Below are positions 6,009-8,884 of a stretch of 8,884 bases of DNA, piece by piece. Below the pieces are notes generated by a model, which worked only from the letters and a program-made list of their open reading frames with translations, ran no database searches and was not told the DNA's origin. The stretch spans positions 1-8,884 of the forward strand of contig JBIIIP010000119.1 in the NCBI GenBank assembly GCA_044234625.1, given 5' to 3'. The position numbers and the translations under genes were made by a program. Each line of letters starts with the position of its first letter. Position 1 is the stretch's first letter. The stretch is from CACORA01 sp044234625. GTDB lineage: Bacteria > Planctomycetota > Planctomycetia > Pirellulales > UBA1268.

Positions 6009-7067
6009 GTGCCCGACCTGCTCGAAATGACACCGGCCGGGCTCTACTGCCCGCGGGGTGATTTCCACATCGACCCCTGGCGGCGGGTGAGCCGCGCGGT
6101 CATCACCCACGCGCATTCCGACCACGCGCGGGCCGGCAGCGACCGCTACCTCTGCGCCGCCCCCGGCAAGCTCGTGCTGCGGGCACGGGTCGGCTCCTCA
6201 TCGCCGATCGACACGCTCCCGTATGGCGAGTCGCTTCACATCAATGGCGTGGAGGTGTCGCTCCATCCGGCCGGCCACGTGCTCGGCTCGGCGCAGGTGC
6301 GTGTCAGCCACGGCGGCCAGACGTGGGTCGTGACCGGCGACTACAAGCTCGATGCCGATCCCACCTGCACGGCATTCGAGCCGGTGCGATGCGACGTGTT
6401 CATCACCGAGTCGACGTTCGGCCTGCCCGTCTACCGCTGGCCCGCCACCGAGGCCGTGGCCGCCGACATCAACGCCTGGTGGCGCGAGAACCGCGATGCC
6501 GGCCGCACGAGCGTGCTCTTGGCCTATGCGCTGGGCAAGGCGCAGCGGCTGGCGGCCCTTCTCGATCCGGCGATCGGGCCGATCGTCGCGCACGGCGCCG
6601 TGATGAAAATGGTGGAGCAGTATCGGGGCAGCGGCGTGCGGCTGCCCCCCATCGACCGCGTGCCGCCGCGGGCCCGCCGGGTCGGCGACGGCCGGGCCCT
6701 CGTGCTCGCGCCGCCGAGCGCGGCTGGCAGCCGCTGGCTGCGGCTCTTCGGCGAGACGGCGGTGGCGATGGCGTCGGGCTGGATGATGCTCCGGGGCGTG
6801 CGCCGCCGGCGCGGTTTCGACCGCGGGTTCGTCGTTTCCGACCATGCCGACTTCCCGGGGCTGATGCAAGCCATCGAGGCGACCGGCGCCACCCGCGTGC
6901 TCGCCACGCATGGCTTCGTCGACCCGCTCGTGCGGCTGCTCCGCGACCGCGGGCTCGACGCGGCGCCGCTGGCCACGATGTTCACGGGCGAGGGCGAGGC
7001 CGATGAGCCGTCTGCCGGCGACGACGAGTCGCGCGAGGAAACGGCCGATGAGGGGGATGATGCATGA
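6009..7067 (+). CDS. Ligase-associated DNA exonuclease (metallo-beta-lactamase/beta-CASP fold)
   Basis: A 352-residue nuclease of the metallo-beta-lactamase superfamily, in the family named ligase-associated DNA exonuclease and related to mRNA 3'-end processing factors. From the GTG start it shows GLYCPRGDFHIDPW (11-24), the metal box THAHSDHAR (33-41; His34, His36, Asp38, His39), PAGHVLGSAQ (88-97; His90), GDYKLD (110-115; Asp111), a beta-CASP-like middle part with LLAYALGKAQR (170-180), SDHAD (277-281; His279) and ATHG (299-302; His301). All metal ligands are present. Residues 327-352 form an acidic tail with 13 Asp/Glu in 26 residues. The family pairs with an ATP-dependent ligase and an Lhr-type helicase, exactly as downstream. 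Its stop overlaps the ligase start by 4 bases (ATGA). Strand polarity and substrate cannot be read from sequence. Confidence 0.93.
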   Translation: MPDLLEMTPAGLYCPRGDFHIDPWRRVSRAVITHAHSDHARAGSDRYLCAAPGKLVLRARVGSSSPIDTLPYGESLHINGVEVSLHPAGHVLGSAQVRVSHGGQTWVVTGDYKLDADPTCTAFEPVRCDVFITESTFGLPVYRWPATEAVAADINAWWRENRDAGRTSVLLAYALGKAQRLAALLDPAIGPIVAHGAVMKMVEQYRGSGVRLPPIDRVPPRARRVGDGRALVLAPPSAAGSRWLRLFGETAVAMASGWMMLRGVRRRRGFDRGFVVSDHADFPGLMQAIEATGATRVLATHGFVDPLVRLLRDRGLDAAPLATMFTGEGEADEPSAGDDESREETADEGDDA

Positions 7068-8743
7068 AACGCTTCACCGACCTCTACTGGCGGCTCGACG
7101 GCACCACGAGCACCAACGAAAAGGTGGCGGCGGTCCGCGAGTATTTTCTTTCCGCGCCGCACGAGGATGCGGTCGTGGCCCTCCACGTGCTTTCCGGCGG
7201 CCGGCAGCGCCGCGCGGTGTCGCTCGTGCTCCTGCGGCAATGGGCGGCCGAGGCGGCGGGGCTGCCGACGTGGCTGGTGGAGGAGAGCTACGCGCACGTC
7301 GGCGACCTCGCCGAGACGCTCGCGCTCATCCTGCCGCCCCCTGATCCGGCGGGTGACGCGGCGGAGATGGGGCTCGCCGCATGCGTCGATACCACCGTTC
7401 ACGCGCTCGCGGCGGCGCCGGACGACGCTTGCAAGCGGTTGATCGTGGAGGCCGTCTGGCGGCGGCTGGCGCCGCGCGAGCGGATCGTGTGGCACAAGCT
7501 GCTCACCGGCGGCTGCCGCGTGGGCGTGTCGCGGACGCTCGTGGCCCGGGCGCTCGCCGAAGTGGCCGGCATCGATCCGGCGGTGATGGCCCACCGGCTG
7601 ATGGGGCCGCCGATCGGGTCGGCGAACGAATTCGCCGCCCTGCTGTCCCCCGAGGCGACGGCCGCCGACGGCCGACGGCCCTATCCGTTCTTTCTCGCCG
7701 CGCCGCTCGAGGGCGAGGCCCCGTCGCTCGGCGACGTCGGCGACTGGCAGGCCGAGTGGAAATGGGACGGCATGCGGGCGCAACTGGTCTGCCGTGGCGG
7801 CGATGTCGCGGTGTGGAGCCGCGGCGAGGAACTCATGACGGCGGCCTTTCCCGAGATCGCCGCCGCCGCCCGCGGCCTGCCTGCCGGCACCGTGCTCGAT
7901 GGCGAGATTCTCGCGGTCCGCGACCGCCGGCTGCTCCCCTTCGCGTCGCTCTCGCGACGGGCCAGCCGTCGGCGTGTGACGAGGCAGGTGCTCGCCGAGA
8001 TCCCCTGCCTGTTCGTCGCCTACGATCTGCTCGAAGCCGAAGGGCAGGACCTCCGCGGCGAGCCGCTCGCCCATCGGCGCGGACTTCTCGAACGGGTCGT
8101 GCCTGCGGCGTTCGACGAGCTGATCGACACCGCGGCATCGCCGCCGGTTCCTCACGCCGCGGCCGACGACCGGCCGCGGCTCTATCTCTCGCCGCAGGTG
8201 ACCGGCGAATCGTGGGAGGCGCTCGCCGCCTTGCGGGCCACGTCGCGGGCCCGTGGCGTCGAAGGCCTCATGCTCAAGCGCCGCGCGAGCCCGTATGGCG
8301 TCGGGCGCACCCGCGGCGACTGGTGGAAGTGGAAGATCGAGCCGCTCGAGATCGATGCCGTGCTGCTCTACGCCCAGGCCGGACACGGCCGCCGCGCCGG
8401 CCTGCACACCGACTACACCCTCGGCGTCTGGCACGACGACCGGCTCGTGCCCGTCGCCAAGGCCTATTCGGGGCTCTCCGACGCCGAGATCGTGGAGGTC
8501 GACCGGATCGTGCGGGCGACCACGCTCGAAAAGCACGGGCCGGTGCGCGTCGTGCAGCCGACGCTCGTCTTCCAATTGTCGTTCGAGGGCGTTTCGCGAT
8601 CGACGCGGCACAAGTCGGGCGTGGCCGTGCGGTTTCCGCGGATCGCCCGCTGGCGGCGTGACAAGGAGCCCCGCGAGGCGGGCATGCTCGCCGATCTCGA
8701 ACGCATCATCGAAGCGCTCGCCAACGCAGGGGCCGAGCCATGA
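7064..8743 (+). CDS. ATP-dependent DNA ligase of the ligase-associated repair cassette
   Basis: A 559-residue ATP-dependent DNA ligase that seals nicks via an enzyme-AMP intermediate. It belongs to the bacterial group annotated as cisplatin-damage-response ligase. The N-terminal DNA-binding domain (about 1-200) includes LLTGGCRVGVSRTLV (146-160). The adenylation domain shows motif I EWKWDGMR (231-238), with Lys233 as the AMP-accepting lysine, SRGEEL (252-257), LDGEIL (278-283), GVEGLMLKR (398-406) and WWKWKIEPL (420-428; Lys422, Lys424). The OB-fold domain holds VAKAYSGLSD (464-473) and the C-terminal motif RFPRIARWRRDK (523-534). All motifs are intact. An AGGGGG site (7051-7056) lies 7 bases before the ATG inside the exonuclease gene. 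Four-base ATGA overlaps on both sides tie it to the exonuclease and helicase. This is an accessory repair ligase, distinct from the replicative NAD-dependent LigA, which is not in this window. Confidence 0.96.
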   Translation: MKRFTDLYWRLDGTTSTNEKVAAVREYFLSAPHEDAVVALHVLSGGRQRRAVSLVLLRQWAAEAAGLPTWLVEESYAHVGDLAETLALILPPPDPAGDAAEMGLAACVDTTVHALAAAPDDACKRLIVEAVWRRLAPRERIVWHKLLTGGCRVGVSRTLVARALAEVAGIDPAVMAHRLMGPPIGSANEFAALLSPEATAADGRRPYPFFLAAPLEGEAPSLGDVGDWQAEWKWDGMRAQLVCRGGDVAVWSRGEELMTAAFPEIAAAARGLPAGTVLDGEILAVRDRRLLPFASLSRRASRRRVTRQVLAEIPCLFVAYDLLEAEGQDLRGEPLAHRRGLLERVVPAAFDELIDTAASPPVPHAAADDRPRLYLSPQVTGESWEALAALRATSRARGVEGLMLKRRASPYGVGRTRGDWWKWKIEPLEIDAVLLYAQAGHGRRAGLHTDYTLGVWHDDRLVPVAKAYSGLSDAEIVEVDRIVRATTLEKHGPVRVVQPTLVFQLSFEGVSRSTRHKSGVAVRFPRIARWRRDKEPREAGMLADLERIIEALANAGAEP

Positions 8744-8884
8744 CCACGACCCGCCGGCAGCGACGCCCGCCGCTCGCATCAAGCCAGCCCGACGACCCGA
8801 TCGCGGTGCTCCGCGACTGGTGCGCGAGCCGCGGCTGGGAGCCCTTTGCCTTCCAGGAGGAGGTGTGGCGGGCCTGCCTCGACG
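8740..8884 (+). CDS. Ligase-associated Lhr-type DEXH helicase, N-terminal fragment
   Basis: Only the first 48 codons are present before the right edge. A basic, flexible N-terminus (about 1-20) is followed by LRDWCASRGWEPFAFQEEVW (24-43), which matches the start of ligase-associated DEXH helicases, with Gln39 as the Q-motif-like residue before the Walker A motif that should follow. The ATG overlaps the ligase stop by 4 bases. An AGGGG site (8728-8732) lies 7 bases upstream. The gene would act as an ATP-driven 3'-5' DNA or RNA:DNA translocase alongside the ligase and exonuclease. The assignment rests on a short fragment plus very consistent context. Confidence 0.88.
   Translation, partial: MTTTRRQRRPPLASSQPDDPIAVLRDWCASRGWEPFAFQEEVWRACLD

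Noticed and set aside
6524..8782. 752-codon open frame on the minus strand opposite exonuclease and ligase
   Set aside because: Antisense artefact of GC-rich coding: low-complexity Arg/Ala/His/Gly-rich translation, no motifs, opposite three well-supported genes.
1..8884. CRISPR arrays, tRNA or rRNA genes, insertion sequences, phage attachment sites
   Set aside because: I saw no spaced direct repeats, cloverleaf sequences, transposase motifs or terminal inverted repeats; nearly all of the window is occupied by the listed genes.

Overview
The window is GC-rich and densely coded, with about ten genes in three groups. Gene content (a Rieske/cytochrome b pair, a long Ppx/GppA protein with an HD-like C-terminal half, a ligase-associated repair cassette, and a short Pro/Tyr-rich secreted protein) best suggests an environmental Planctomycetota-like bacterium. 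That placement is inference; no rRNA or tRNA is present to confirm it.

Left block (1-2825, all minus strand, read right to left). The order is ribF (bifunctional riboflavin kinase/FMN adenylyltransferase), then a DHH/DHHA1 phosphoesterase of the NrnA type, then a Tat-type Rieske iron-sulfur protein, then the N-terminal part of cytochrome b, cut by the window edge. Genes overlap by 1 base (ribF/DHH) and 4 bases (Rieske/cytochrome b), with a 27-base gap between DHH and Rieske, so this looks like one operon. It joins flavin cofactor synthesis and small-RNA/pAp turnover to a quinol-oxidising bc-type complex.

Centre (2826-5600). A 100-base divergent promoter region separates ribF from a plus-strand ppx/gppA exopolyphosphatase gene. 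It holds two 8-base palindromes and a TATGAT -10-like element. Converging on ppx is a two-gene MNT nucleotidyltransferase/HEPN module of the toxin-antitoxin type on the minus strand. It keeps the RX4HXY HEPN motif, and its third codon positions are clearly less GC-rich than those of its neighbours, which suggests recent acquisition. A 200-base gap (5399-5600) follows, with an A6T4 tract and a nested hairpin.

Right block (5601-8884, plus strand). A small secreted protein of unknown function is followed 51 bases later by the ligase-associated DNA repair cassette: a metallo-beta-lactamase-fold DNA exonuclease, an ATP-dependent DNA ligase, and the first 48 codons of an Lhr-type DEXH helicase. Both junctions are 4-base ATGA overlaps. 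This cassette is known in many bacteria and usually also carries a metallophosphoesterase, which could lie just beyond the right edge. The less-explained items are the secreted protein leading into the cassette, the acidic tail of the exonuclease, and the MNT/HEPN insertion. I see no clearly novel multi-gene system.
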